From Sipunculus nudus (lineage: Eukaryota > Annelida > Sipuncula > Golfingiida > Sipunculidae): a DNA stretch of 64,000 nucleotides. The stretch is taken from NCBI GenBank assembly GCA_026874595.1, contig CM049313.1, positions 21,283,508 through 21,347,507 of the forward strand. The letters are read 5' to 3'. Both the position numbers and the translations under genes were made by a program. Position 1 is the first letter of the stretch; every line of letters begins with the position of its first letter. Below are positions 24,441-38,514 of this stretch, one piece after another. Below the pieces are notes generated by a model. That model had not been told where the DNA came from, did no database searches, and saw only the letters and a list, made by a program, of their open reading frames with translations.

Positions 24441-27400
24441 GCGGCGTTGGGTATGCCCAATGAGGCGTGTAAGTACACTTGTATTTGTCCACGAATAAGC
24501 ATTGTGTCTCGAAAATGAACAGAAACTGTACAGTGGTAATGAATTCTTTTATAAGCAAGAATACCTGAAGAGACAGGTTTAAATTAGAAACTGCTATCGA
24601 CTGAATGTGCGATTTCATACACTCGCTGTGTAAAATGGCAACATAACTCCATGCCGTATTGAATTACTCGCGTTTGTCATGAAAAGAACGGCGGTCACAC
24701 AAAAAAATATAATACATGACGCTTTTATTTAACGGAACATGTTCAAATAGGATAGGAAAACATCTAATGTATAGTTCAATATGCACGTTTAATATCCTTT
24801 TTAATTATGAATCTTCAATGAAATATGCATAACAATTATTGGTAAACGGAACCTATTCTCATAATGTTAGAAATATGTAGTAAGACCACCAGATAATATT
24901 ATATAGTTTGATATAGCAAATTGTTATGTAAAGCCTGATTTATATATTAGATTTAGTTAATTGTCATATTATATAATTGTGATCTGCAACTTCGGCTTGT
25001 CTAGGATGTGTGTTGGAGATAACACTTTGACCTGAACAAACACGTGCATTTGTACTCCACTTTGATGTGGTCAGACAACTGCGCTGACGATCATGAGTTA
25101 ATTAATTAGGTCTCAGGCCAGCTGGGATCACACTTATGGGGTTTGTCAAAGTGGGCCGGGCGCTGTGTTTACACACGACCTGCTTGGGTAATGATATCTT
25201 GTCAGCTTCTGTGACGAAACCCGCTTGATTTTGAGATAGTGCAGCCGGTGGGGCGGTGGGACGCTTGGGGGTTGAAAACCACGAGTCCTAGACCGGTAGC
25301 AGGCGTCTCTGACGCTTATTCCCGCGTTCGTTCCCAGAAGCGGATCCGGGAGGGGGGGGGGGGGTCCAGGGGGTCCGGACCCCCCCCCCCCCTTTTTCAT
25401 CAGAAACAACGTTTTTTTAGGGCTTCAGACAAAATTTTGCGGCCTGGACCCCCTCCCCCCTTTTCCAGACCTGGGGAACTTTTTTTAGGGGTTTTCTTTA
25501 GTCCTCCTGGGTTGGATCCCCCATTTTCCTAAATGGATCCGCCCCTGGATCCTGAAAGTCCTGCCCTTTTGGTCTTTTGCCTCTGTGTCTCTATTTATCG
25601 GTCTTCGTCGGCCGCGCAGAGAACGCTTGTACTACTTGTCCTCGAAGGTAAAATATGTATACAATGATCCCTATAAAATAGTTGTTTTCATATTTTGTAC
25701 TTAGAAGAGACAAAGTACAAAATATCAAGGAGAAAGTTGCCATACCAGCAATATATCCATTGTTTGTATGGACATGGATGCATAGCCCTGGCGGGGGGTC
25801 ACTGCTGTCTCGAGGTTACCGGTTAGTTCTTGTTTCGAGCCAACGACAGACAAACCGTGAAATGTCAATAGGGCAGGGTTACACCGAAACAGGTAACACA
25901 CAATTGTCAGGTCATTGGTAGGGTGTCACAGCCCACTTGGAACAAGTAAGTACCGTTAAACTTGACCAACTGTGTCCTGTTTTTCATTCCGCTGCTCCCG
26001 TGTCCAGCCAGCGCTAATTATCAGAGCATTGAAAACGGTCATTTAGGACACACGAGGACGACCCTCCTGAGACAGTAATTATTACTGATAATTAGAACCT
26101 TTCATTTATTCTTTGAAAATTAAATAAGATTCTCCAGGGTACTGTTATATAGACACAGTTTCAAACCAACAATATAAAGTCACGATATACGGCATTTACT
26201 TGAATATTAAAACATACAAGCCAGCAAGGATTATAAAGAGAGTACATGTGGAACTTTTCGTTAATTCATTTGTACCAACGGCCATGGTTTTTTTTTTCAT
26301 TCTGTCTGTCAGTTTATATGTCTGTGTTCAAGACCCCTAAAACAAATAATTATGAATTGCTATGCAATTACATTAGCGGTGGATCTTAAAGCAAGTAAGA
26401 GTTGAATATATTTCGGATTTCCCAGATACATGTGTGAGAATATGGACATCTTGGATTTTGATATCTGATTAAGTTGATGTGAGACTTTAGTACTAAAGCC
26501 GATGATGCTCTGGTTTAAAGGATTCCTGATGCCCCTACGTCATGTCAGCTCGCACGGGCCATTAGGTCTTATGTCCGATATTTAAGATCACGAATAAGGG
26601 CATTTCCGAGCGGCCTCGAGCAACCGGAACGCAAGTTTAAAAGACAAACCATGTTCTGTGGTTTTCTGGTCAATCGAAGAAGTCACTCATAAACGAGCGC
26701 GCCTTTAGGGGGTATCCCTGTGATATGTTCAAGCAATGGGGACGATTACGCACCCAGGGCCCGCAGGTGCAACAGTCACCAGGCCTGGTTGACGCCAGAA
26801 TATAAAATGATAGGAAGCGTGTGATACAGCCCTGTCACGTAATTCGTAAGCGGAATGGAATTCTGCAGAGGTACATACACGTAGCTGAGTTAGCATTAAA
26901 AAATTGAGGTAACCCCCCCCCCCCAAAAAAAAATACCCAAGGTGGTTATGGTTCACCTATGTCTGTATGTGTATTTGCTGGATTTGCCGTCTGTTTGCTA
27001 GATCACGCAAACACGTTACTGAGGTAATTTCACAAAATTTTGTCCATCGTCCAGAAGAATTGCTTTCTCATGGCGGAGATATGCGATCGCTGAATGCTTT
27101 TCTATTTCCTACAGGATGCCGCCAGGCGGTACCCCCCGCGTTTAAACACGGGTTCAACTCGTCCTCAACTCGCTTTAAGACAATGCGTCTGATTCAGGTA
27201 TGACAAGCATTTTGGTATGTCTAGACTGACTCAGTGTTTTTGCATCATATGGCATCAGATTTACGTAACATGAAAGACTGTATCCGTGAAGGAATTTTTG
27301 GTTTGACTGAATACTGACCTACTATTTGATCTTGTGAATACTATTAGTGTTAACAGGGATATAAAAGAAAATAACTAAGACACGTCATAAATCGTACTCA

Positions 27401-30389
27401 GCTCCATTCTACAGGTAATTAATTTTTTTTCTTCTTTTTTCTTGGTTGGCTTGCGCTGTTTCGTGATCTTGTAATAAGTATATGTGACTTCCGTCTGTTA
27501 TTGAGTTTGGGGATATGAATAAATGACTGATGAGTTTATCTGAAAAACTACTGTTTAACTTTAGCAAAATCCAGCCTGTAAGAGTACAACCTTTCCACAT
27601 ACAATAACATCTAAAATGAGAAACCGATTCACGTATATTATGACAGTTTTTATAATATAAAAGAGAGCTTGAGATTTCAACTGTTTTTTATCTGTGCAGT
27701 TTAAACTGGATATATTTGATATGAAGAGGACAGATAATCTTAAAATACCACCCTGTCCTTTATTTCGGTGTAGCAGTTTCAGAGTACCCCCTAAATTTTC
27801 AGATTACTCCCTCAAAACGGTAGTTTCTTTGTTTATTTACTTTAAAATCTTTTAATTTCTCTTTCCTGGATTTCAAAAATTAGGTTGAATCTTTGTATGT
27901 CTTATGTTTGCATGTAACGTGTCATGCGCATTTATGAAGAGTATGAGTTAATATAAATATAAATACATGTAAAATTTTGTGACAATAATCATTTTATATT
28001 TCAGAGATTGGTTCCGTCTTCTAATCCTAGTATCTTTCACGTGGTTTTATTGAATTAACTTATATATCACTTAATAAGCCATGAACATACGAGTTAAAAG
28101 CAAAAGAATTTATCTTTAGCGAGAGGGTAATCTGAACAGTGCGGCGTAAACTGAGATTAGGTTCAGACTAGCCCCGGGGGTAATCTGAAGCGGGGGTAAC
28201 CTGAAATCTTTACACCGAAAATGACACGCGACTCACAGGGTACAAAATCTTATAGCGATTGGTCTCTCCTTCTCCCTCTCTTTCTCTCTCTCTCTCTCAC
28301 TCATCTGTCCGTGTTTACACTGAATCTTCTTTACGCCTCCCCCCCCCCCTATTCTCAAATTCTGTATAAATCTACTTTTGGAACTTGATACCCAAGGTCG
28401 TAATTTCATCAATATTACCTAAAAAAATTAGGCTTTTGCATGTCAATAGTATATAACTATAAGCAAATACCAGATGGCACCTGAACCGTCAGTTCCTTGT
28501 AAGACAAAGATGTACGCGATGACGCAATTTATCCTGCGATCATACCTCTATCCTGATGCCAACTTCCATGTTCAAATGTCTCATCAAAGCTTCATTGAAA
28601 TCAGTTCATATAATTCTAATGTTCTGTACATTGATTATGGTCGAACAAATAAGCTACTAGTCAGAAGGACAGACACACATGGATGAAAGGTTAACCTATG
28701 CGCAACCTCAGAATCGTTGTATCAAATATGTTGATACTTGTTTCTTCCTCTGAAATTTATATGAAGATGTCACTAGTTATATAACAAACTTGCTCGGGTT
28801 AGGAAGTAGCACAGTGGTGGTTTAACTTATTGTGGTGAAGGTCCGCCGTCCTACAGGCACATGACGTATAAATCCAATATAAATCGGTCCGTTTTCATCA
28901 AAGAACAAACGATATAAAATCCTCTGATTTACCTATATGAACACAAGACACCTAATGCTATCTTCACACTGAGCATCTTTGTACATCTTCACTTTAACCC
29001 ATTAATCGCACTAAATTTACACTAACTGCTAAAATAATCTTTGCTTCCAACAAGAAAACAATTTATTCACCGTCCGGCATGCACCACGCTTCCGTTCTTA
29101 CATATACGCTGGGACTCTGTGTGATCACCCGTCATTTCGGCCCTCTACGACCAGCGGGCTGAGCGTCAGAGTGCCTGTACATCATGCAACGAGGACCGCA
29201 TCGTAAGGCCCCACTCGAAAATAAGAAACCAGTTTGTAAGTGCGCATGTACATGCTTTCGTGTTAATTAATGGCTCGTAACCTAATTTTAAGATGTTCGG
29301 CCGTTTACCAAGATATCAATGCAGCAGGATAGGTGGCCGTTGCAGTACATTCCCCCGGATGGCTTTTATCAGGACTTTAGTTAGCCTTACTGGCCCTGAT
29401 ATATATGCCTGCGAGATCTGTATTAATATCTAGTCTGACCCCCACCAGTACTGAGACTTAAGGGTGGAAATAAAACCAGGTGTAAACCCTTATCTGAAAT
29501 ATTTGGCTTCTAAATTATTCCTAGACTAATTTATAAAAATGTTTTTATTTTCATTCGGTTTTCTTCATCTTGCATGATCGAATAAGCCCTGTCTGTAAAA
29601 GGCAATGGACCTATCTAGAAAAAACCTCAATAATATACACCCCACCAACAAAAATATACTGTCGAAGACAAGATACATTGTATTTAAGTAATGAAGAATT
29701 CTTCCGATCCATCTTTCAAACAATGAAACACGGTACCAGTTAATGATAAACATCCAATATGCCCCAGTCCTTACTGGACCATAAACAATGCGTCTAAGCA
29801 CAGAGACACGGACTTCGATGAACTGAATCAATCTCGGGTAACACGCAACGTTCCCTGGACTTAATCTAGCGTGATTTGAAAGCAGAGCCTTGTCGTAAAA
29901 ACGAACAGCGGATGTTTATACTCTAGAAAGCATGTAATTTGATGTCGAAGGGTATTATATGAGGAGTTTCGTCGGCATAAATGAATTTCCTGTCAAGAAC
30001 AACTCAATTTTTCTATTGTATTAAGGGTGTCCCGTGGTCAATGTTAAGGTTGGGCGGATAATAAATTATAAAAATTATAATTATCTACTATCACATTTCG
30101 GATAAATGATGTTAATGAAATATAAGATACCGATATATATATATGATGTTTATGAACTACAACTCACCTGTTCGAACAATCTCAATTATAATATCAAAAT
30201 GGGCCCGCCACGTACTAGCAAAAATATGAATCGAGGTTGTAATAGAAGTATCTGAAGATAATTCAGGTATCGACATTATGGGAGAGATCAACTATATTTT
30301 GCGAATGAGAAGTAAGCTATACAAGGTTTGAGTAAAAACCAAAGCATACAGGAAGTATAGTAGATATCATACTATCCCGTAAGATCGCA
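24441..30389. other. Intergenic, mostly unrecognised
   Basis: AT-rich. Includes the hAT-like candidate at 25335-25547, poly-C at 26910-26922, a CT tract at 28261-28300 and poly-C at 28340-28349. Short ORFs show no domains. Confidence 0.5.
25335..25547. mobile_element. Possible hAT-like MITE with G/C-run interior
   Basis: Ends are CAGAAGCGGATCC and the inverted CAGGGGCGGATCC, close to the CAGGG-type ends of hAT elements. The interior has long G and C runs (25353-25394) and GGATCC words. No 8-bp target duplication is visible, so the assignment is tentative. Confidence 0.4.
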
Positions 30390-30770
30390 TCACGTACAAA
30401 AGGAGCCCATGGAAATCAACATGACCGCCTGTTTATCGAACGTCATATATGAGTGCATAAGCAATTCACGCATGATTGCCGCTTCGACTGGTTGGAATGA
30501 GGCGCGCAGGTGCCGCTCAGGATCACGGTCATGCGTGCTTGTGGAGTTGGAACACTTTCTCGTAGCCGATCTGTTTGCCTTAGGAATGTCCTGTGCAAAT
30601 CTGTAGCCCTTCTGCAAACAGACCGTACTAGTTCCTTGTCTTGTGGTACGTGGGCTGTCGCTCCAAGCACGGGCCATGTTGAGTTGGCGTTTATATTGAC
30701 ACAGTTGGTGCAAGAATTTTTAAGGTCGGAACCCGAGTTTGTCCAAGTTTGGTTGACCGGACGTAGTTGA
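30390..30770. other. GC-richer block open on both strands
   Basis: Minus strand 30390-30713 (107 codons) and plus strand 30510-30770 (86 codons) are both open here, and base composition is less AT-rich than nearby. No domain, splice site pair or repeat relationship was recognised; it could be a decayed exon or transposon piece. Confidence 0.3.
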
Positions 30771-31022
30771 TATCTCGGATCGCTGTTACCTGGTGGGGCG
30801 TTTACTGTGTCAGCTCAGTGTTCAGTCCACAGACGACAGTTTAAAAGGTTCGTGTAGTTATTTATTGATTTAAGTAGAGCAAAACATTGCATGATACCTA
30901 TGATTTGATTCTATGTCCTTGTATGTCTCAGTACACGTGATCGTGAGGAGCAAAGAAATATATGTATTACTCCCGCACCACACCACATATATCATTTCAT
31001 GGAACAATGTAAGGCATTTGCA

Positions 31023-31112
31023 TTGGCAAGTGTATTTCGGATCCGTGAACTGACTGTTCTTGACTGATTGGCAAGTGTATTTCGGATCCGTGAACTGACT
31101 GTTCTTGACTTA
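31023..31112. repeat. 45-bp tandem duplication
   Basis: Two copies starting at 31023 and 31068, TTGGCAAGTGTATTTCGGAT onward, identical apart from the last few bases, suggesting a recent event. Confidence 0.9.
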
Positions 31113-31422
31113 TTCTAAAATTGGGACGGGGTTAGAGATTTTTCTGCATATTGGCAGATTATTATAAATTTGGATGATTTGCACTGAAACAGAAATTACA
31201 GTTGAATCAGCGTGATAGATATTCATCCCGTCACCCGTGGTTTTTATTTAATCAACTTAAAGACATCTGGTGACAGACATCAAAATAAAATAGGGACTTG
31301 TACACGAATCATAGGGTTGTCATCCTCATTCTTCTCTTATATAGAAAAAATATAAAAAACCAAAACTCTGATATAACCAAAGTAAATTCCTATCTGTGAA
31401 TTCGCGGATAGAGTGTATTTTA

Positions 31423-31555
<133 letters not shown>

Positions 31556-31559
31556 ACCA

Positions 31560-33713
31560 AAACGACATATGCACGAGATCTGTGGGGTGAATGATTGTAC
31601 AATCTAAATTAAAGTCTTCTAGTCTTAAACCCCTTATCACTTGACAGATGCTTATGCAACTTAACTTATCACTTAACAGATGCTCATGCTTACAGGCAGA
31701 AAATGAACCATCACACAAATTTTGACCCTGATTCAATTCTTACTATCCACAACCCAAGACCATTTAAATCAACCTACAGGCTCTTGAGCTATCCGCACCT
31801 TAAACAAACAAACGCAGAATTGGATCTTGTCTTCGTCACGAATCCATACATTTTAATTGAGTTCCTATGTAAAATCTTATCAAAGCTAGTATTGTATAAC
31901 TAAAACTGGGAAGAAGGAGGGCCAAATAAGTTCAGTTCGTTCGCAATAACAGATGTGCTGTCTAAATACAAATTGGGAAGGATTCCAGAAATTTGTGCAC
32001 ATTTGTGTAAAACACTATAATAAAAGCAGGTAGGGTTGAGCTCGGATATTACTTTGTCAATTATAAGTCACGATCAAGTGATCAATTTAGCTTCCAGTAC
32101 TTATTCAACATGTTTGAAGTGTTTATTCATGACCAAATCCTGAATCCTTCTAGGCGAGCTCCATGAACTTCAAACAGGACACGCCCCTTTGAATAGACCA
32201 CTTGTGTAGCGTTGATACGATAGTCAATGGTAGACGCATTAAAATAATGGGCGGATCGGGGTTTACTCCAATACAGGTATTGTATTATTGCATACATCCT
32301 GGTTACATTCGTAACAAATTCGGGTAAACATCGTAAACCTCACGTAAAAATTCTCTCTTGCCGGAGGGTAAACCAGTATGGTTCGATAGTGATATTCATA
32401 GACTGATAGAACGAGTTTGTAATCTATAGATCGAGCTGACCATAATGTTGTGACTTGAGTTTAAAATTACATTCAATTTGATTACCTCTTTTTATAAAGT
32501 TGTATTTTGCTTTCGTCTCTGTTTGACATTCCTTTCGATTAGGTTGTCTATGAAAACCATATTAATTAGACGTATTGATTAACGTGATCGGACGGATTTC
32601 AATAAAATGCTGCGCAGGGGTTACACCTTTATAAAGAAGAGTGAATTAATGTTCCATACCGCACATACTTTATGTAGGTTATGAACTTGATTTCACTATA
32701 CACTATACCAACCAATGACAAAGTTCATTTAAATCTTATACAGAAACCTTATCAACAATAAAATATAAAAACACATATCTTCCAAAATGTAAAGGAAAGA
32801 AAATTTATTTAATGTTTGAGACAAGTGATACGACTCAAATATGAAAGTCATGCACGATCATATATAAACTTATAGAGATATAACAGAAACCTGTTTAACA
32901 AACGTTTATTATACTCTGGCTTCAAAAACTTATTCACCTGAAAAGAAATCGACTGTAAAGTTTATATAACATTTATCGTTTCAGTGAGAGTCATAATCCA
33001 AAAAATATAACAGTGATAGGTTCATCTGTGTTTGACAGAAATGCACACATTGATAGTTTATGTGTAATTGAATACATAAAAGCGCAAATAATGAAGTGAA
33101 CAGAGACATGTTCACCTTTGATTCCTGGCATGTTTACAGCTAGCAGGTCAGATTCTTGCTGTGTGAAGTCTGTTGGTTTTGGGGTTTCATTGTTCGCGCG
33201 CCCGCCATGATTGTCGGTGTGTGTGTGCAACGTGAGGCGAATACAGGGAAGAACGCGCGACATGAAACACCCCAGTGTTGCAGTATTCACACCCATGCAT
33301 AACACACAAGCTGGCGGGGGTGAAACCACACGCCGTACAGGTATACCCAGTTATTAAAGATCCGATAAAATACGTCAGCGCTTCATCACTGTACGTCCCG
33401 TACGGCTTACGAGCTGTATGGTTACTTTGCCTAATTGCGATAATTACATATGGTGTTATTGCACATTTCTCCGATGAAATTATTCCTTTACAATCACGTG
33501 CGATTGAGACCACAGTCGTCAGTTGTTATTGTATGTCGCCTAGAACCATGTGTTCGTTTTCTGGTACTTGTCTCTCCGGTTTATGTCTTCAAGTTCAGGG
33601 ATGTATAAGGCTGTTATTTTATATATTAAATTACTCATACTACATATAGTTTATTCTCGTGTGGTGTTGAATTTGATAAAATAGGTGAAGAAACCTCCAC
33701 AGACACACATGCA
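31560..33713. other. Intergenic, nothing recognised
   Basis: AT-rich. ORFs on both strands at 32991-33649 overlap without domains. Confidence 0.5.
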
Positions 33714-33714
33714 T

Positions 33715-33774
<60 letters not shown>
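33714..33774. repeat. CA then AT microsatellite
   Basis: A short CA run followed by about 23 AT units. Confidence 0.95.
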
Positions 33775-33777
<3 letters not shown>

Positions 33778-34836
33778 CATATATGCGCGAAGTCATCCTT
33801 TCACGGTCAAGCTGAGATTTTAATTCTTTTCAATTCTTTTTGGTGCTAGACAATGCGCGATTCTTGGTCCAATGTCCAACACAAAATAAATGACTTGGTC
33901 CCTGAAACATGGCTATTTTCTGCATTTAATGATTTTCTAAATACCATGTTATTTCTATTATGTAAAGGTGATCAACACGCGTCAAGGGTTGAGTAATTAT
34001 ATTAAGAGACAAACCATGTTTTCATAACGTAAAATAATCAAACATCCTAATCTGGAACTCTTAAAACCAATAATTAAACATTTACATAAAACTGAATATA
34101 CATGTAATATAAATATTATACTGGGTTCATTGAGCGATTTTTTTGTATTTCCGATTTGAAACCGGTGTTTAAACATCAGATCAGCGCTCTAAGGATATCG
34201 ACAAAATACCACAACAGAAAGTATGCAATCATTGGTTAAGTGTAATTTGCCTCAGGGTCCCATCTTAACCTTAAGGGTTATAATCCGACTGTAAGCCGAC
34301 CCCGTGTGAAAGCACTTGCGCTCACATAGTAAAGAATATTCATGCAAGCCAGCAGGCCTTGGTTTACATTCACGGCAAAAGGCCAGGCAATGTATTGAAG
34401 ATCCCTGTGTCCTTGGGCCCGGTCAGAGCCATCATGAACAAGCTGGTTTTTAACTAAGGGTCATTCAATATAACACTTACACGCGTGGTCACTCTCCCCA
34501 CTTGAGCGCTATTCACGATTCGTCGAGGAATGGTACAGGTAACATTGGGTTGTGTGGTTCATTATGACGCCCGGACAAACTATTATTCAGAATCAAGTGA
34601 CGTCTTCATACTGACCGCAGGTGACACTGACAACAAAATTGGAAAAATATATTGATTGTGCATTGACCCCTAAGGTGAAACCACGTAAACATAAGCAAAG
34701 CTGCCCAATAGAAACTAACATAGACCACCATGTCGAATCTTTAGTTTGTATGAAGCATTTTATAATCGGCACAAACAGATATCTCACCAGATTGAGTGAG
34801 GGGAAGGGGCCGAAATATTTGACAACGGCAATTGAA

Positions 34837-34838
<2 letters not shown>

Positions 34839-34900
<62 letters not shown>
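34839..34900. repeat. AT dinucleotide microsatellite
   Basis: About 30 AT units; the Tyr-Ile repeats read over it on either strand are shadows. Confidence 0.95.
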
Positions 34901-34905
<5 letters not shown>

Positions 34906-34909
34906 TATA

Positions 34910-36790
34910 TGCACACCTCACATGTGTTAATTACAATTAGAAATTTCAATTGTACAAGATGAGTAAATAAAAAAATATCATATTTACAGGATCAAACCTA
35001 ATGAAATGTAAAATCATCATTAAAAAAAAAACATTAACAACTGCATTTGCCATGCTTTATATTGAAATAAGTCCCAAATCTAGTCCGGATACCAGTGAAA
35101 GGAATTTAATGATTGTGTTTAAGAAAGTTCATTCATTATTAGACTAAGTGTAATTCCGAGAAAACGAGGAGCATAATGGATGCGAAGAGGGTGGGGAGGT
35201 GGGGGGTTCGGATTGGCCTCCTGCGGCCCCCACCTTTGCTATACGCCCCTGCGTTTACAGAGGTGTCTCATAAATGGAGGTTATGGCCGCCACATAAATT
35301 TGCTGCCACAGTTGTTACCTGTTGTTACTACTGTTGATGTATCATTGGTCCTGTTTTCATTATCAATTATTAATTTATTACACGCACCGTTTGACTAGTC
35401 GATGCAAACACAAGTTAAAGTGAACTTTTACGAACATCTGCTGACAAGTATTTCATATCATTATCTATGGCAAATAAAGCACGGAACCTGAATATCTCCA
35501 AAATCACAATAGAAGAGTTAGTGAAGCAGAATGCAGATGTTCTAGAAGACAGCTACAGTTAATTATAAGGCATCTTTTAAATTAAACTATTTGCGAACTA
35601 ATATGGGTCTATGTATAACAAGTAGCCCATTTCTGCATTGTTAAATTCCATGTTGTTGCGCACAGATTCAGATTACTGGTGTGTATATCATATACTGAAA
35701 CCATAGAAAGCTGTATATCACCGGCACTCATTGTGGTTCCCAAATACATATAGCAAAGTGTGACAAGTTAAATTTTGTTTGAGGAAACCCGTACAAAATC
35801 AAATCCTGGAAAATGATATAATAAATAATAATGGGTCACAAACAGTAATTATAAAACCATTTGTCTGTTACAGACCTGGGTTACCTAATTTAAAACAGAT
35901 ATGAAAAAAAAAATCTTTGAAGTATTAGTGGCAGGATACTTAGAGGAAGTGGGTGGAGTCCATATTAGTTGGGCAAAACGCAGAGCTGTACATATTAGCT
36001 AACTATGATAAATATAAAAAAATGTGACTGTGACAAACTGCCCACCCTATAGAGGTGCTAAATACATGTAGTTTGACTGTATTATACCTTTGTGTGCATG
36101 CGTGCATGTATATACGTATCTGTTTACATGTGTGTATATAATGTATAAACGGTACATTTTTACATTGCAGGCATGTATATAAGTTATGTTGTCAAAATGG
36201 TATCCATGTCCAAAGCATGTTTTAAGAAAGCAAAGAATGAGATATTTTTGAGAATACATACAGCTTATATTCAAATGCATACCTGTACTTATGGTGACAA
36301 ACAAGAATACACTCAAAGTGCTGTGTATGTTTTTATTCTTTATATATACCAGATAATTACTTTTTTTCCTGGTATTACGATCATTTTCTTCGTGGGAACC
36401 TGCTAAAACATCAAGTTGATCTTTATACAGCACCAATGATCACATCTACAACATTTACCAAAACATCCAGAGCTATAAGGCGTCCATATGTCTATTATTA
36501 TATATTTTTCTTCTAGCTTTGAACTACTTTTTATGCACGCATACTATCCATAAACTTAAAAGAGCATCCACACATCCCTCGGTTAATGTAGTTTTTCCCC
36601 TAACTTAATTTACGTATTATGTCAGCGACGACGGTGTTAGTCCTTTTGTTTAACATGTCAGAATGAATACAACACGCGGTGCTCAACTGGCAGTGTAGGA
36701 CTGACATGCATTGTGTTTGGTCTGGTAGACTTAAGTGCAACACAATATAATAAGTTTACAGGGACCCACAGCCATATATCAAGTAAATCA
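34910..36790. other. Intergenic, nothing recognised
   Basis: AT-rich. The minus-strand ORF at 36047-36436 (129 codons) is the longest here; it is Tyr/Ile/His-rich without any domain and overlaps a plus-strand ORF, so I do not call it a gene. Confidence 0.5.
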
Positions 36791-36792
36791 TA

Positions 36793-37629
36793 AGCGTATT
36801 GTGGTAGAGTATATTGGTATATTTTCATTCTAATATTGGATCCTTAAAACAAATGAGGGGTTTTCTACATTATATGTTTATATATGTATATTTAAAATAT
36901 TACTTAATTATTATTAATCATTCTTTATCATGTTACATAAAATGAGCAAATAAACGTGTATGCAGTTTATAACACAAATTTGACAATAATCTCTCTACTG
37001 TACTTGGTAAAGCGCTTACTTGTTGTTGACAGTACTCAAAGAAACCTTTAAAATCAATGTTTTCTTTAGACCTTACATGTGTCAAGAAAAACTTAGCAAT
37101 CAGAGAAATCTGGGCTGTGGTTTTGCACAGAGCGGTATAGGTGACGTGTTTAGTCACAGTCGTGTGTGTAACATATGGCAAAGCTGCCGTTCTTAAAAGA
37201 AGATTACTGTTAACATAACACTTGATCTTGATGGAGTTATCATAAGATGTGAGGATAGAATATAAATGAATGATTAATTATTATGACCGTGTTGAGTACT
37301 TCTTTCTTTTTGTTGTATGGAAATATATGTCATATATTAATAAGTCATCGAGCAGATATTCATAGTTCCTGGGACAGACCTTGGATATAAGGTGTATCTG
37401 GCAAACTTGAACATTTCCTACTATACATCTAAAGACCTGGTAGCGGTTCACTTTAAGCTTGTCGTGGACCCCAACCCGTAAATTTGCTACGTAAATCTTT
37501 ATTTTTCTCTTAAAATTCAGTTTTAAGCACATTTAACAAAATAGCGGCATTTCAAAACTGTATCGCGATACGCAATATGCGAATCACTGTTTCACGGTTT
37601 ACCGATATTTCGAAAATACCGCACAGCCT
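36793..37629. mobile_element. Dispersed 0.8-kb repeat, copy 1 (hAT-like?)
   Basis: Same orientation and order of blocks as 57773-58597: TACTTGGTAAAG, GTTTACTTGTTG-type, TGTGGTTTTGCACAGAGCGG, TTATCATAAGATGTGAGGA, TGATTAATTATTATGACCG, AATAAGTCATCGAGCAGA and CGCAATATGCGAATCACTG. The right end carries GCGATACGCAATATGCGAAT and finishes CGGTTTACCGATATTTCG...CGCACAGCC, similar to hAT termini. Non-coding; left end approximate. Confidence 0.6.
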
Positions 37630-38447
37630 TAACAAATTGACTCAGCATTTCATCATTTCTTTTCTTCTGAAAGAATAAAACAAAACGAGAATCATGGGGA
37701 ATTTCTCAGGAATTTATATGTTATTCATGACTAAATGTCATGTGATCAGATGGAATGTTTCAGTTTTCAACGTTGCAAAAACAAACCAAAGATGAAACAT
37801 CATGACAAATTGTTGCACACGAGAAATTGCATATATTTTTTGCAGCACCCCGAAAGACAAACCTCCCATAGTCCATTGTTTTCTGATAATACGCCTACAT
37901 GTTGTAAAAGTTGCTATCCACCAGTGCTAGGTGCAAAATATATCGCTGGAGAGCACTGCAGAATATATGATTATAATTATTTATGCAATGTGGGACTCTA
38001 GTTCCCCCAAAAAAAGGTAACAATCAGGCAACCCGTAAACCATCCTTCAAATTTGATTCCATGGATGACAGTGATTTCCGAAGCAAGCCTATCATTAAGA
38101 AAAATGGCTACACCATACTATATACTATAAGGTATATAGGGGGAACCTTTGGCAGAATTGTACTGTATAATTATATGCTGACAGAGCGAGTGACTGCCTT
38201 AGAAGTAACGTCATCAGAAAACTAACCATTATGGTCCGTGAACCAAGTCCGCCTGCGCTTATGTTAGTTCATATACGCAAGTTTATCGGGTCTGTGTGAT
38301 GAATACGACAGCTGTTTGAGCAGTTATTACTTGCTGCTCGGGTTTCTCGGCGTGCTATGAACGCTTTTCTCCCGCTGATTGATTCCATGACGCTATGAGT
38401 GAGAGACAAACTTGATTAATGTTCGTTGTTCGCTTGCTGTTTACAGA
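37630..38447 (+). other. Upstream region of the membrane-protein gene
   Basis: No clear TATA box or repeat. The stretch 38220-38447 is less AT-rich and several ATGs precede the chosen start. The TTTACAG just before the ATG raises the possibility that the true promoter is further upstream with a spliced leader exon. Confidence 0.4.
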
Positions 38448-38514
38448 ATGTGGTCTACAACTCTTGCTCTGCTTGTGGGCGTGGCGGCATTGGCAGTAGT
38501 CACCTCTCAAACAG
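38448..38514 (+). CDS. Exon 1: start codon and signal peptide
   Basis: Encodes M-W-S-T-T followed by a Leu/Val/Ala-rich core and a TSQT end, a typical secretory signal with likely cleavage near V-T-S/Q. It ends in phase 1 at a GTAAGT donor (38515). The bases just before the ATG (TTTACAG ending at 38446) look like a splice acceptor, so a non-coding 5' exon may lie upstream. Confidence 0.75.

Noticed and set aside
36047-36436. 129-codon minus-strand ORF
   Set aside because: AT-rich composition, overlapping opposite ORF, no recognisable domain.
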